Assembly (NCBI GenBank): GCA_965204685.1
Contig: OZ242004.1
Location: 1-64,000, forward strand
Direction: 5' to 3'
Source of the DNA: Bin87 sp965204685
GTDB taxonomy: Bacteria; Chloroflexota; Dehalococcoidia; Lucifugimonadales; UBA3495
Length of the DNA: 64,000 nucleotides
In this document: positions 27,001 to 36,901 of the stretch, piece after piece
Numbering within the stretch: the stretch's first letter is position 1
Layout: each line of letters begins with the position of its first letter
Program-made: the position numbers and the translations under genes
The notes under the pieces: model-generated
Told to the model about the DNA's origin: nothing
The model's database searches: none
The model's input: only the letters and a program-made list of their open reading frames with translations

Positions 27001-30000
27001 CATCATCGACAACGACGACGCCACGTCGCCCACATCCACGCCCGTGGCCGACTCCGGCTGCACTACGCCCGCCGACGGCGACTACGACGCCGACAACGAT
27101 GGACTCATCGAAGTGTGCACCCGCGAACAGCTCAACGCCATTCACTGGGACCTGGACGGTGACGGCTCCCCCATCAACCGCTACGGTAGCGCCTACGGCG
27201 CCGCTTTCCCCAACGCCGATGTTTTCCGAGGTCCCAAGTCCGGACCTCCCATGGGCTGCCCGCAGACGGGCTGCCTAGGCTACGAACTGGCCGCCGACCT
27301 GGACTTCGACACCAATGGCAACGGTCGGGCCGACGCCGGCGACCGGCACATCGGCCTGGGCGGGCCCTTCTCCTCGAAAGTGACATGGGGCGGTTTTGGG
27401 GGTTATTACGAGTATCTGAGGACTACCGTTGAGTTTACCGCGGTCTTCGAAGGCAATGGCCATGTGATCCGGAACCTCTACATAGGGGGGAACTTCGCTT
27501 ACAACGGGCTATTCGGGACCACCGGGGCCTCCGCCATTATCCGCAACGTCGGAGTGGAAGGCGTGCTGCTGGAGGGCAACGTGCACGCCGGCGGTCTGGT
27601 CGGCGAAAACGCCGGTACTATCATCAACAGCTACACCACCGGCGCCGTGTCCGGCACGAGCGGAGTGGGCGGCCTCGTCGGTGGTTCCCATGACACCAGC
27701 ATGATCATTGGCAGCTACTCCACGGCCACGGTGACCGGCACCCGCGATGACGTGGGCGGTCTGGTGGGCGGCAACGAGGGCACCATCGTCGCCAGCTACG
27801 CCACCGGAAACGTCACCGGCGCCGGCGACTCCAACGGCAACTACGTCCCCAGCACCTACGACGGCAAGGGCTACGCCACCGGAGGCCTGGTCGGCCTGAA
27901 CTACGCGGGCCAGAAGATCATCGCCAGCTACGCCACCGGGGCGGTGTCCGCGCCCAATGGCGAGAAGGTTGGCGGCCTGGTGGGCTACAACCAGGGGAGC
28001 ATCACCGCCAGCTACGCCACCGGCGCGGTGTCCGGCCTCGAGGACGTGAGCGGCCTGGCCTACAGCGACACCACCTGGGTCTCGGGGGAGGCCGCCGGCC
28101 TCAGCTACTGGGACACGACCGCCTCGGGCGTCTCCGTCAGCTCCCAGGGCCAACCCAAGACCACTGCCGAGCTGCAATCCCCAACGGGCTACGCCGGGAT
28201 CTACGCCGACTGGAACGTGGACCTGGACGGCGACGGCAGCGCCGATGACCCCTGGGACTTCGGCGAGTCGTGCCAGTATCCCGTGCTGAAGTACGGCGGC
28301 CTGAATCCTGACGACCAGCGCGCGCCCTGCGCAGTGGCCGGCAATACCGACTACGACACGGACGACGACGGCCTGATCGAGGTATCCAACCTGGCTCAGC
28401 TCCACGCCATCCGATGGGACCTGGACAGCGACGGCGTCACAAACCAGAAATACGGGCCCCGCGCGAACAGTCAGACCGGCCTACTCTCCCAGGAGAAAGG
28501 GAGCAGTTTTGCCGCCGACTACGCCGCCGCTTTCCCCGACGCGGCGCCGGGCATGGGCTGCCCGTCGTCGGGATGCAAAGGCTACGAGCTGACCGCCGAC
28601 TTGGACTTCGATACCAACGGCAGCGGCAAAGCCGACGCCGGCGACGCCTACTGGAACGCGGGAGTGGGCTGGTGGGGCATCGGAGCCAAATCCTCGTACC
28701 GGACCACTGGTAATACTGGCACTGCTACCGTGCGAGTCTATTTCAGCGGCGTGCTCGACGGCAATGGCCATACCATCCGCAACCTCTACATCAACTACCA
28801 CCATCCCCTCTATAGCAAATATCAGGCCGCCACCAGCGGGCTCATCTTGGGCGTATCCACCGCCGGGGTAATTCGCAACTTGAACATGGAATCGATGTAT
28901 ATCGCCGGCTTCAGCGATGTCGGCGGCTTGGTGGCGCGAAACCACGGCACGATCAGTCACAGCTATGTTTCCGGCGTAATAAAGGGCAGTAATCAAGTTG
29001 GAGGACTGGCCGGAATCAACTATGGCAGCATCCGGGGCAGCTACGCTACCGGCGCGGTTTCGGGCACGGTCAACACTGGTGGCCTGGTGGGTTACAACTA
29101 CGGAGGTTCCATCGTGGCCAGCTACGCTTCCGCGTCGGTCGCCGGAGGCAAGGACGCCGGCAGCCTGGTGGGCAAAAACGGTGGAGACATCACCGCCAGC
29201 TACGCTGTTGGTGAAACATTGGCGACCGGCGGCAATGCCGGCGGGCTGGTGGGCCGTCACGAATCTGGCGTGGTCACCAACTCCTACTGGGACACCCAAA
29301 CCTCCGGCTCGAGCAGCAGCCCGGCCGGCGTGGGCAAGACCACGGCGGAGTTGCAATCCCCCACGGGCTACACCGGAATCTACGCCGGCTGGAACGTGGA
29401 CCTGGACGGCGACGGCAACGCCGACGACCCCTGGGACTTCGGAACGTCGTGCCATTATCCCGTACTGAAGTACGGCAGCCTGAACCCGGACGACCAGCGC
29501 GCGGCCTGCACGCCACCACAGCAGCAGCAGGCCGCGTCCAACCGGGCGCCAACGGTGGCCTCATCCATCGCCGACCTGACTGGGCTGGAAGTCGGATCTA
29601 CACAGGACGTGTCCCTGTCCGGGGTGTTCAGCGACGCCGACGGCGACCCCCTGACCATCACCGCCATGTCCTCGAACGACGCCGTGGCCACGGTGTCCGT
29701 TGCGTCGGACTTCTCCAAGCTGACGGTGGCGGGAGTGTCCGTGGGCACGGCGACGATTACGGTCACGGCCCAGGACAGCGACGGCAACCGGGTCAGCGAC
29801 ACCTTCGACGCGCCGGTGGCGAGGAAGTACAACGCGCTCATCGCGCAGATGTACGAGTGGCGGAACGACCCGCAGTGGGTGAGCTACAAGGCCCACACCG
29901 ACCGCTGGGACCGGGCACTCTTGGCCTTCGGGGAGACCGTCTCCGACGGGTCGCTGACGCCGATGACGGCGGCGGAGGCGCAGGAACTGGCGGACCGGGG

Positions 30001-30061
30001 CACCGCCTGGGTCCGGTGGGTGGAGGTGGCCGCCGCCCTGAAGGAGATCGAGGCCGGTTGA
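24089..30061 (+). CDS. Giant secreted GLUG/cadherin-like/Calx-beta surface protein, 1990 aa
   Basis: GGAGG lies 6 nt before the ATG. Basic N-terminus (MKFTPPWSLVPLLGRL), hydrophobic segment (about 31-52), cut near LVQAQ. Domains by approximate residue: FN3-like 60-158; Thr-Pro spacer 163-195; three cadherin-like beta-sandwiches 216-557; FN3 560-680; MBG-type 688-768; YDG-like 770-865; Calx-beta 870-978 (VTVLVGLSSPAGPGGVSVAL, DDSVDDDNETIIL); two GLUG blocks 1000-1415 and 1420-1808 (repeats of G-L-V-G-x-N-x-G-x-I-x-x-S-Y-A-T-G), each opened by D-x-D-x-D-G-L-I-E-V calcium-loop-like motifs; Ig-like 1815-1910; and the C-terminal DRWDR module. No sorting signal or C-terminal membrane helix is seen. 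Likely an adhesin or matrix protein. Confidence 0.85.
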   Translation: MKFTPPWSLVPLLGRLYAALTTRRPRAVGARALLVLAGLVVVGLAGLALWSSGLVQAQEDAPPAVSNLRCIAETERVAFLWDAPSWSGGEVYAYDYALTLPNGKEEGSRLQGSTLVYRPGSYQKGKETRFRVKTIYETAGGSEVAGAEAELVCYVGGEPEEETPTPTPTPTPTPTPTPTPTPTPTPTPTPTPTPAPQPVEQEPPPPPAPQPQQTKSQDATLSGLELLRRGSIPLRPAFAPQTGEYGATVPLGNSWATLRPTASHAGATITVDGKAVRSGSQSEQFFLHVNTPLRVEVVVTAEDGQTRRVYGVTATHAPLASLSDLRVSQVKLHPAVFFGSQGEYKGWAPYSVAAVQVTATNQYDKGTITVNGAVVASGQASGAIPLQQGENVIRVKVTAPDDYTSRSYTVTVVRASAAASGDATLQGLAVHRATGRQPDAHDLVPYAGPAYQLRPALTAGVYDYRVRVPMLGPEEGVEEDGTLYLAAVVTTAAPGAKSIVVQGTEALGEVRRAKKDLVSGEASGPWRAFVGYGLITIEVTSLDGKDTRTYRVIVEQGTVEDPKGVDLTPGDGQLTLSWESHTDTRARNLYWARWREAGTTTWLNQVGLPGWKIGYGEDAPEATAAEGEQVSGNRHVITGLTNGREYEVELRRTRGGGTRAGHRTDWLESRWVAVKGTPGQPAAQTRTLTITPSSPSREYGGTDDLSYTVSGLVDGDAAGDVVAGTLSRAAGNDAGTYAINMGTLAVAAAYADKYALPASPAVATYTITARAITSIGGVTVVSRPADGSVAATFDTSAATGAGVLSSELSDFRSGGLQAGGAFPAATPGTHDVAVAYHLQDRGGFKANNYTLLAITDTLQGELTAVAACGSALMLAADGLPAEGGSPVTVLVGLSSPAGPGGVSVALTTGGTATAGDDYTLSSATVNIAAGATGGTTTITVVDDSVDDDNETIILNAAASASSLTAAPLTLAIIDNDDATSPTSTPVADSGCTTPADGDYDADNDGLIEVCTREQLNAIHWDLDGDGSPINRYGSAYGAAFPNADVFRGPKSGPPMGCPQTGCLGYELAADLDFDTNGNGRADAGDRHIGLGGPFSSKVTWGGFGGYYEYLRTTVEFTAVFEGNGHVIRNLYIGGNFAYNGLFGTTGASAIIRNVGVEGVLLEGNVHAGGLVGENAGTIINSYTTGAVSGTSGVGGLVGGSHDTSMIIGSYSTATVTGTRDDVGGLVGGNEGTIVASYATGNVTGAGDSNGNYVPSTYDGKGYATGGLVGLNYAGQKIIASYATGAVSAPNGEKVGGLVGYNQGSITASYATGAVSGLEDVSGLAYSDTTWVSGEAAGLSYWDTTASGVSVSSQGQPKTTAELQSPTGYAGIYADWNVDLDGDGSADDPWDFGESCQYPVLKYGGLNPDDQRAPCAVAGNTDYDTDDDGLIEVSNLAQLHAIRWDLDSDGVTNQKYGPRANSQTGLLSQEKGSSFAADYAAAFPDAAPGMGCPSSGCKGYELTADLDFDTNGSGKADAGDAYWNAGVGWWGIGAKSSYRTTGNTGTATVRVYFSGVLDGNGHTIRNLYINYHHPLYSKYQAATSGLILGVSTAGVIRNLNMESMYIAGFSDVGGLVARNHGTISHSYVSGVIKGSNQVGGLAGINYGSIRGSYATGAVSGTVNTGGLVGYNYGGSIVASYASASVAGGKDAGSLVGKNGGDITASYAVGETLATGGNAGGLVGRHESGVVTNSYWDTQTSGSSSSPAGVGKTTAELQSPTGYTGIYAGWNVDLDGDGNADDPWDFGTSCHYPVLKYGSLNPDDQRAACTPPQQQQAASNRAPTVASSIADLTGLEVGSTQDVSLSGVFSDADGDPLTITAMSSNDAVATVSVASDFSKLTVAGVSVGTATITVTAQDSDGNRVSDTFDAPVARKYNALIAQMYEWRNDPQWVSYKAHTDRWDRALLAFGETVSDGSLTPMTAAEAQELADRGTAWVRWVEVAAALKEIEAG
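24580..24675 (+). repeat. (Thr-Pro)n-encoding microsatellite
   Basis: Roughly sixteen ACN-CCN codon pairs encode a Thr-Pro spacer just after the first FN3 domain of the protein at 24089. Such spacers carry extracellular domains away from the cell and are prone to length change. Followed by a Pro/Gln-rich stretch (PQPVEQEPPPPPAPQPQQ). Confidence 0.85.
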
Positions 30062-30171
30062 CCATAGCGGCGGGCCGGCCCAAGTTCAGCTATATGCCCG
30101 CCGCCTGGAATGATCGACATGGATTGACGATCGCCGGAAACCGGAACCCGCCAATGAGGTTACACGGCCAT

Positions 30172-33100
30172 ATGAATGCAAAGCCGACCGGAGTCCTCCG
30201 TTCGCTTCACCGGCTTCACGCTATCCAGCGGACCCGGCGCCGCGGGGCGCTCTGCGCGCTGGCGCTGCTGGCGGTGGCATTGACTGCCGGTGTGGCGGCG
30301 CTGGCGCAGCTGTCCTCAGGGCCGGCCCAGGCCCAGGGCGCCGAACCGCCGCCGCCGTCGAACCTGCAATGCATCACGAGAACGGATGTGGTGTGGTTCA
30401 TGTGGGACGTGCCGGAGTGGGCAGGTGAGGAGGCGGTTTCCTACGACTACGAGCTGGCGCTGCCGGACGGTCGGCGGGAGCAGGGCAACGTCAAGGGACA
30501 GACGCTGCTGCGGTGGGGCAGCTACCCGTCGGAGAAGCCGGTCAGCCTCAGCGTCAAGGCGAACTACGAAACCGCCGAGGGACGCCAGGCGACCAGCGCC
30601 CAGGCGACGCTGACCTGCTCCATCGGAGGAGCGCGGGTTTTGGCGATCAAGGCGGGGAACACGACACGGAAGTACGGCGGAACCGACGCCCTGAGCCACA
30701 CGGTGAGCGGGTTGGTAGACGGTGATGCGGCGGCGGACGTGGTGTCGGGCCGCCTGGGCCGGACGCCGGGTGATGACGCGGGAAGCTATTCGATCAACAT
30801 GGGCACGCTGGCTATCAGGCCGGCCTACGCGACCAAGTACGCCCTGCCGACCGGTCCCACGGTTGCGACGTACATCATCACGCCCAAGGCGGCAGCCTAC
30901 ACCGCCAGCGGGGTCAACAAGCGATACGACGGCACGACGGCGGTGGCGGGCATCCTCGGCGGCCGGTTCGCGGCCGGGGACATTGTCCCTGGCGATACGG
31001 TGACAGTCACCGGAGGAACCTACGCCTCGGCGGACGTCGGAACGGGCTTGGCCATCACCGGGACCAGCGTGGGCGGGGCGGACGCGGGCAACTACGCCGT
31101 GACGATCAGCGTGAGCGGAGACATCACGCCTCTGGAGATCACGACCATAAGCGGGGTGCGAGTGAACTCACGGCTGGCTGACGGGACCACGGCGGTCACC
31201 TTTGACACCGGCAGCGCCCAGGGAACGGGGGTGCTGCCGGCGGAGCTGGCGGACCTGCGGGCCGGAGGGCTGGCGGTGAGCGGGGCGTTCCCGTCGGCGG
31301 CGGCGGGTTCCTACGACGTGAAGGTGACCTACTCCTTGCAGGACCAGGGGGTGTTCAAGGCGGGCAACTACACGTTGTCCGTCGGCGTTGCTACCGCCAC
31401 TCTGCAAGGCGAAATCCGGGACGAACAGGCCCAACTCCCGACACCTACGTCCACGCCCACACCGGCCACCGCGGCCGGCAACCTGCAAGCGACGGTCATC
31501 GCCGATGGGGTCCGGCTGACCTGGGACGCCCCGGCAGACCAAACCCGTGTCGTAACGGGCTACGAGGTGCTGCGGCGCGAGTCCGGCCAGCCCGGCATGG
31601 GCTCATACCTGCTCGATACCGGTTCCACCGACACCAGCTACACCGACCGGGGCGCCGCCAAACAGGGCGAGACTTATACCTACCAGGTCAAGGCCAGGGC
31701 GGACGGGTGGAGCGCCGAGGCTTCCAATTCGGCATCCGTGACCATCCCGGGAACGTGTCCCATAAGCGGCGGCAGACCGGTGGATGTGGCGATTTCCAAG
31801 GTTCCCATCGTGTTGGCGTCCACGACCGCCGACTACTTCGTGCTTTACGTGCGGCCCGACTTGGACGCTGATCTCGAGATCCCGGTCTCGGTGACGTTGG
31901 GGCAAGATGGCACGACAACGCTGACCGAGCAGCTGGCGGCGCTTCCCGAAGCCCATTACCGGGTGGAGAAATACCGGGTCGCCAATCCCGGCGACGTGGA
32001 CGCGGACTGCATCGACGACATCACGGAACTGCGGGACCTTGGAACCAAAAACCCGGTCAACAAAGCCGAAGCCGTCGACATCAGAGACGGCGCCGTGGCC
32101 ATTCCCGACCGCGCCACCTTCGAGAGGCTTTCCTACCAGGGTGAGGATGTCCCTTGGGACGTCCATCTCGCCGATCTCGAGTTCGTCAAGTTCTATATCT
32201 TCAATACCGCCCGCCCGATGATCTATTTCATGAACACGACGACCCACCGAACGCACTCCCCTTTCTTGAACCAATTATACATGGCGCAACTCCGTCGGGA
32301 CCGAGGCGTTCTTCGGCCCGAAAACATCTGGTTTCTGGCAAAATCGGCGATGCGGGGCGTTATCGTCTATCACCCCAATGCCGTCGCGCCCGACGGATCT
32401 CTGGGCGTTTACCGTTTCGAATTCCAGCCCAAGGATGCTTACTCCTTCGAGAGGGTAGCCTATGCGAATGAGGCGCTCGCCGCCAGTATGCCGTTGCTGG
32501 ACAACAACCTGGCTTACTACCCGGTGTACGAATCAGCACTGCCGCTCTATTACCGGGAGAAGGCGCTGTATGACGCATCCCGGGTCAACGTGCTGCTGGA
32601 AGAAGACATCCTGCCCGACGTCGACTTCATTCCGCTCAACGAGGGAGAGGGGTACGGTTTCCTGCGGGCGGCGCCGGATGACGAACGCCCCAACCCCCGG
32701 GACGTGGTGATCTATGAGACGCTGCCCAACGACCTGCCCCGGGTGGCCGGCATCATCACCACCGTGCCCCAGACCCCGCTGTCCCACGTCAACCTGCGCG
32801 CCGTGCAAGACGACGTTCCCAACGCCTTCATCCGCGACGCCCTGGACGACTCCGATATCGACGATCTCATCGGCCGCCACGTCCACTATGAGGTGACCCG
32901 GAGCGGGTACACCCTGCGCGCCGCCACCAGGGCGGAGGTGGACGCGCACTATGAATCCTCCCGGCCCGCCAAGACCCAGACGCCGGAGCGGGACCTCTCG
33001 GTCACCAAGATCACTGCCCTCAGCAGCGTTGGGTTCGATGATTGGGACGCCTTCGGCGTCAAGGCAGCCAACGTGGCCGTGCTGGGGACGCTGGACTTCC

Positions 33101-36100
33101 CGGAGGGGACCGTCCCCGACGGGTTCGCCGTGCCGTTCTATTTCTACGACGAGTTCATGAAGAACGCCGTCCTGGCGGAGGAAACCCTCTTCGGCAAGAA
33201 GAAGTGGGACGATGATGACAAGTTCACGCTGCCAGCCGGCGCCAAGCTCAGCGCCGCCGTCACGGCGATGCTGGCGCACCCTAAGTTCCAGACGGACTAC
33301 GAGATCCAGGAGGAGATGCTGGACGACCTCCGTGACGCCATCAAGGACGCGGAAAGCCCGCAGTGGATCACCCAAGCCCTGACCACGATGCACGCCACGT
33401 ACCCGGAGGGGCAATCGCTGCGCTACCGGTCCAGCACCAACAACGAGGACCTGCCCGGCTTCAGCGGCGCGGGACTGTATGACTCCAAGACGCAGGACCC
33501 GGACGAGACGGCGGAGGACGGCATCGACAAGTCCATCAAGGGGGTGTGGGCGAGCCTGTGGAACTTCCGGGCCTTCGTCGAACGCGACTTCCACCGCATC
33601 GACCATACCCGGACCGCCATGGGGGTCCTGGTGCACCCCAACTACTCCGACGAACCGGTCAACGGCGTCGCCGTCAGTTTCGATCCGTTCAGCGGGCGTG
33701 AGGGGGCCTACTACGTCAACACGCAGGTCGGCGAGGACCTGGTCACCAACCCCGAGGCGCACTCGGCGCCGGAAGAAATCCTGCTGCTGCCGGACGGCAG
33801 TTACGATGTCCTGGCGTACTCCAATCAGAAGGAGCCCAGGGGACTGCTCATGAGCGACGCGCAAATGAGCCAGTTGCGCCGGCACCTCGCCGCCATCCAT
33901 GACCGCTTCAAGGCGCTGTACCGGCCCGCGCCCGGCGAGCCGTTCGCCATGGAGATCGAGTTCAAGATCACCAGCGCCAACATACTTGCGATCAAGCAGG
34001 CCCGCCCCTGGGTTTTCGCGGGGAGGGGCAGTTCCACTGGCGACACGCCGGTGGTGGACCAGCCCTTGGCCGACGTGAGCGGCCTGGAGGCGGGTTCGTC
34101 GCATGAGGTGTCCCTGTCCGGCGTCTTCAGCGACGCCGACGGCGAGGCGCTGACCGTTACCGCCAGTTCGTCCAATAACGCCGTTGCCACGGTGTCGGTG
34201 TCCGACAACCACTCCGCGCTCACGGTGTCGGGGGTGACCGAGGGCACCGCAACCATCACGGTCACGGCACAGGACTCCGACGGCAACCGGGTCAGCGATG
34301 CCTTTGACGTGTCGGTGGCGAGGAAGTACGCCGCGCTGATCGCCCAGATGTACGAGTGGCGCAACGACCCGCAGTGGGTGGGCTACCAGGCGCACACCGA
34401 CCGCTGGGACCGGGCGCTTTTGGCCTTCGGGGAGACGGTGGTCGACACGACGCTGACGCCGATGACGGCGGCTGAGGCCCGGGACTTCGCCGACCGGGGC
34501 TGGTCCCGCTGGGTGGAGGTGGCCGCTGCCCTGAAGGAGATCGAGGCCGCGCCACAGCAACAGCAGGGAACGCCCAACCGGGCGCCCACGGTGGCGAGCG
34601 CCATCGCCGACGCCACCATCGTCAACCAGAGCGGGACCAAGGAAGTGTCCCTGTCGGGAGTGTTCAGCGACGCCGACAACGACGCGCTGACCGTCACCGC
34701 CGTATCCTCGGATGAAGCCAAAGCCACGGTGTCCGTCGCCGCCGACTATTCAACGCTGACGGTGAGCGCCAAGAGCCGGGGCATGGCGACCATCACAGTA
34801 ACGGCCGCCGACGGTAGAGGCGGCACGGTTGAGGACACGTTCACGGTGACGGTGAAGACCGCGCCGGTGGTGGCATCGGCCCTGGCCGACGTGAGCGGGC
34901 TGGAGGTGGATGCCACGCGGGAAGTGTCCCTGTCCGGCGCGTTCAGCGACGCCGACGGCGATGCCCTGACCATCACCGCCACATCCTCGGATGAAACCGT
35001 GGCCACGGTGTCCGTGGCGTCCGACGGGTCCAGGCTGACGCTTGCCGGGGTGTCCGTGGGAACGGCCACCATCACGGTGACGGCCCGGGACGCCGACGGC
35101 AATGGGGTCAGCGACACCTTCGACGCGCCGGTGGCGAGGAAGTACGCGGCGCTCATCGCGCAGATGTACCAATGGCGCAACGACCCGCAGTGGTCAAGCT
35201 ACAAGGCCCACACCGACCGCTGGGACCGGGTGCTGCTGGCCTTCGGGGAGACGGTGGCCGACACGACGCTGACGCCCATGACTGCGGATGAGGCCCAGGG
35301 ATTTGCCGATAGGGGCAACGCCTGGAGCCGCTGGGTGGAGGTGGCCAAGGCGCTGAAGGAGATCGAGGCCACCGGGCAGCAGCAACAGCCCAACCAGGCG
35401 CCCACTGTGGCCGCCGCCCTGGGAGACGTAACCATAGTCAACCAGAGCGCAACGCACACGGCATCCCTGTCCGGTGTGTTCAGCGACGCCGACGGCGACA
35501 GCCTGACCGTCACGGCGGCTTCTTCCAACGAAGCCGTGGCCACTGTCTCAGTGTCCTCCGACCACTCCGGCCTGACGGTATCCGCCCAGGCCCGGGGCAC
35601 GGCGACCATCACCGTCAACGCCGACGACGGCAACGGCGGCACGGCGGATGACGCCTTCACCGTCACGGTGAAGGCGGAGCCGGTGGTGGCCTCAGCGATC
35701 AGCGACATTTCCAGCCTGGAGACAGGCAACAGCCAGGACGTTTCCCTGTCGGGGGTGTTCAGTGACGCCGACGGGGACAGCCTGACCATTACCGCCGGTT
35801 CCTCGGATAGCGCCAGGGCCACCGCAACGGTGGCGTCGGACCGGTCCAAGCTGACGGTTGCGGGGGTGGCCGGGGGCGTAGCGACCATCACGGTTACAGC
35901 ACAGGACGCCGACGGCAACCGGGTCAGCGATGAGTTCGAGGTGTCGGTGGTCCCGGCTCCGGAGTCGGAGCAGCCCAACCGGGCGCCCACGGTGGCCTCT
36001 CCTATCGCCGGCGCCACCATCGCCAATGAGAGCGCAACGTACACGGTATCCCTGTCCGGGGTGTTCACCGATGCCGACGGCGACGCGCTGACCATCACGG

Positions 36101-36861
36101 CCAGTTCGTCCACTGACGCCGTGGCCACGGTGTCGGTGGACGCCGACTACTCTACGCTGACGGTGAGCGCCCGGAGTCGGGGCACGGCGACCATCACGGT
36201 AACCGCAAAGGACGGCAACGGCGGCACCGTGGCGGACACTTTCACGGTGAAGGTGAAGTCTGCGCCGGTGGTGGACCTGCCCCTGACCGACATATCCGGC
36301 CTGGAGGTGGGAGCCACACAGGATGTGTCCCTGTCCGGGACGTTCAGCGACGCCGACGGCGACAATCTGACCATCACCGCCGCATCCTCGGACGACGCCA
36401 AGGCCACCGTAACGGTTGCTGCGGACCAGTCCACACTGACGGTTACCGGCGTTGCCGAAGGCACGGCCACCATCACGGTTACGGCCCAGGACGCCGACGG
36501 CAACCGGGTCAGCGATAACTTCACCGTGTCGGTGGAACCGGAGCCGGAGGAAGAGGAACCGGAGCGGGAAACCTCCGACGGGTCCCCTACGGTGGCCCAA
36601 CCCATCGCCGACATCAGCCTGGAGCCGCCGCAGCACGGGGCGATCTCCCTGTCCGGCGTGTTCCACGACCCCGACGGCGACGAGCTGACCTTCAGCGCCA
36701 CATCGTCCAACTACGGCGTGGCGTCCATGTGGATTACTGGCTCGACGCTCACCGTGGTGGCGACCGGCACGGGAACGGCCACCATCACGGTCACGGCGGA
36801 GGACCCCGACGGCAACGAGGTCAGCGACGCCTTCCAGGTGACGGTGACGCCGGCCTCGTAG
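30172..36861 (+). CDS. Giant secreted protein with embedded PEP/pyruvate-dikinase-like domains
   Basis: ATG 30172 has GAGGT 11 nt upstream; ATG 30154 is an alternative. Signal segment about 23-45 (ALLAVALTAGVAALAQ, cut near AQAQG). Domains: FN3-like 55-155; MBG 160-235; YDG and relatives 240-410; FN3 430-520; then residues about 535-1283 form a PEP/pyruvate-binding enzyme: a swivelling phosphohistidine domain with QTPLSHVNLRAVQ (H872) and a PPDK-N ATP-grasp with RSSTNNEDLPGFSGAGLYDS (about 1086), VWASLWNFRAFVERDF and a closing AIKQARPWVF. No PEP-binding barrel follows. The remaining 950 residues are VCBS/Ig-like repeats with two DRWDR modules, ending VTVTPAS. It follows the 24089 gene with only 110 bp between and no cassette, so the two probably share a transcript. 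Confidence 0.85.
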   Translation: MNAKPTGVLRSLHRLHAIQRTRRRGALCALALLAVALTAGVAALAQLSSGPAQAQGAEPPPPSNLQCITRTDVVWFMWDVPEWAGEEAVSYDYELALPDGRREQGNVKGQTLLRWGSYPSEKPVSLSVKANYETAEGRQATSAQATLTCSIGGARVLAIKAGNTTRKYGGTDALSHTVSGLVDGDAAADVVSGRLGRTPGDDAGSYSINMGTLAIRPAYATKYALPTGPTVATYIITPKAAAYTASGVNKRYDGTTAVAGILGGRFAAGDIVPGDTVTVTGGTYASADVGTGLAITGTSVGGADAGNYAVTISVSGDITPLEITTISGVRVNSRLADGTTAVTFDTGSAQGTGVLPAELADLRAGGLAVSGAFPSAAAGSYDVKVTYSLQDQGVFKAGNYTLSVGVATATLQGEIRDEQAQLPTPTSTPTPATAAGNLQATVIADGVRLTWDAPADQTRVVTGYEVLRRESGQPGMGSYLLDTGSTDTSYTDRGAAKQGETYTYQVKARADGWSAEASNSASVTIPGTCPISGGRPVDVAISKVPIVLASTTADYFVLYVRPDLDADLEIPVSVTLGQDGTTTLTEQLAALPEAHYRVEKYRVANPGDVDADCIDDITELRDLGTKNPVNKAEAVDIRDGAVAIPDRATFERLSYQGEDVPWDVHLADLEFVKFYIFNTARPMIYFMNTTTHRTHSPFLNQLYMAQLRRDRGVLRPENIWFLAKSAMRGVIVYHPNAVAPDGSLGVYRFEFQPKDAYSFERVAYANEALAASMPLLDNNLAYYPVYESALPLYYREKALYDASRVNVLLEEDILPDVDFIPLNEGEGYGFLRAAPDDERPNPRDVVIYETLPNDLPRVAGIITTVPQTPLSHVNLRAVQDDVPNAFIRDALDDSDIDDLIGRHVHYEVTRSGYTLRAATRAEVDAHYESSRPAKTQTPERDLSVTKITALSSVGFDDWDAFGVKAANVAVLGTLDFPEGTVPDGFAVPFYFYDEFMKNAVLAEETLFGKKKWDDDDKFTLPAGAKLSAAVTAMLAHPKFQTDYEIQEEMLDDLRDAIKDAESPQWITQALTTMHATYPEGQSLRYRSSTNNEDLPGFSGAGLYDSKTQDPDETAEDGIDKSIKGVWASLWNFRAFVERDFHRIDHTRTAMGVLVHPNYSDEPVNGVAVSFDPFSGREGAYYVNTQVGEDLVTNPEAHSAPEEILLLPDGSYDVLAYSNQKEPRGLLMSDAQMSQLRRHLAAIHDRFKALYRPAPGEPFAMEIEFKITSANILAIKQARPWVFAGRGSSTGDTPVVDQPLADVSGLEAGSSHEVSLSGVFSDADGEALTVTASSSNNAVATVSVSDNHSALTVSGVTEGTATITVTAQDSDGNRVSDAFDVSVARKYAALIAQMYEWRNDPQWVGYQAHTDRWDRALLAFGETVVDTTLTPMTAAEARDFADRGWSRWVEVAAALKEIEAAPQQQQGTPNRAPTVASAIADATIVNQSGTKEVSLSGVFSDADNDALTVTAVSSDEAKATVSVAADYSTLTVSAKSRGMATITVTAADGRGGTVEDTFTVTVKTAPVVASALADVSGLEVDATREVSLSGAFSDADGDALTITATSSDETVATVSVASDGSRLTLAGVSVGTATITVTARDADGNGVSDTFDAPVARKYAALIAQMYQWRNDPQWSSYKAHTDRWDRVLLAFGETVADTTLTPMTADEAQGFADRGNAWSRWVEVAKALKEIEATGQQQQPNQAPTVAAALGDVTIVNQSATHTASLSGVFSDADGDSLTVTAASSNEAVATVSVSSDHSGLTVSAQARGTATITVNADDGNGGTADDAFTVTVKAEPVVASAISDISSLETGNSQDVSLSGVFSDADGDSLTITAGSSDSARATATVASDRSKLTVAGVAGGVATITVTAQDADGNRVSDEFEVSVVPAPESEQPNRAPTVASPIAGATIANESATYTVSLSGVFTDADGDALTITASSSTDAVATVSVDADYSTLTVSARSRGTATITVTAKDGNGGTVADTFTVKVKSAPVVDLPLTDISGLEVGATQDVSLSGTFSDADGDNLTITAASSDDAKATVTVAADQSTLTVTGVAEGTATITVTAQDADGNRVSDNFTVSVEPEPEEEEPERETSDGSPTVAQPIADISLEPPQHGAISLSGVFHDPDGDELTFSATSSNYGVASMWITGSTLTVVATGTGTATITVTAEDPDGNEVSDAFQVTVTPAS

Positions 36862-36901
36862 GGGGCAGGCCGGGTGGAGCCTCCGAATCATGGACTTATT
36901 T

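Noticed and set aside
27560..29270. Regularly spaced short repeats that might suggest a CRISPR array
   Set aside because: The repeats are codon-degenerate GLUG protein repeats (G-L-V-G-x-N-x-G) within one open frame; DNA repeats are imperfect and there are no unique spacers or cas genes.
29449..30171. Open frame upstream of the 30172 gene, overlapping the end of the 24089 gene
   Set aside because: It reads the preceding gene out of frame and has no signal or domain; the signal peptide and ribosome site place the start at 30172 (or 30154).
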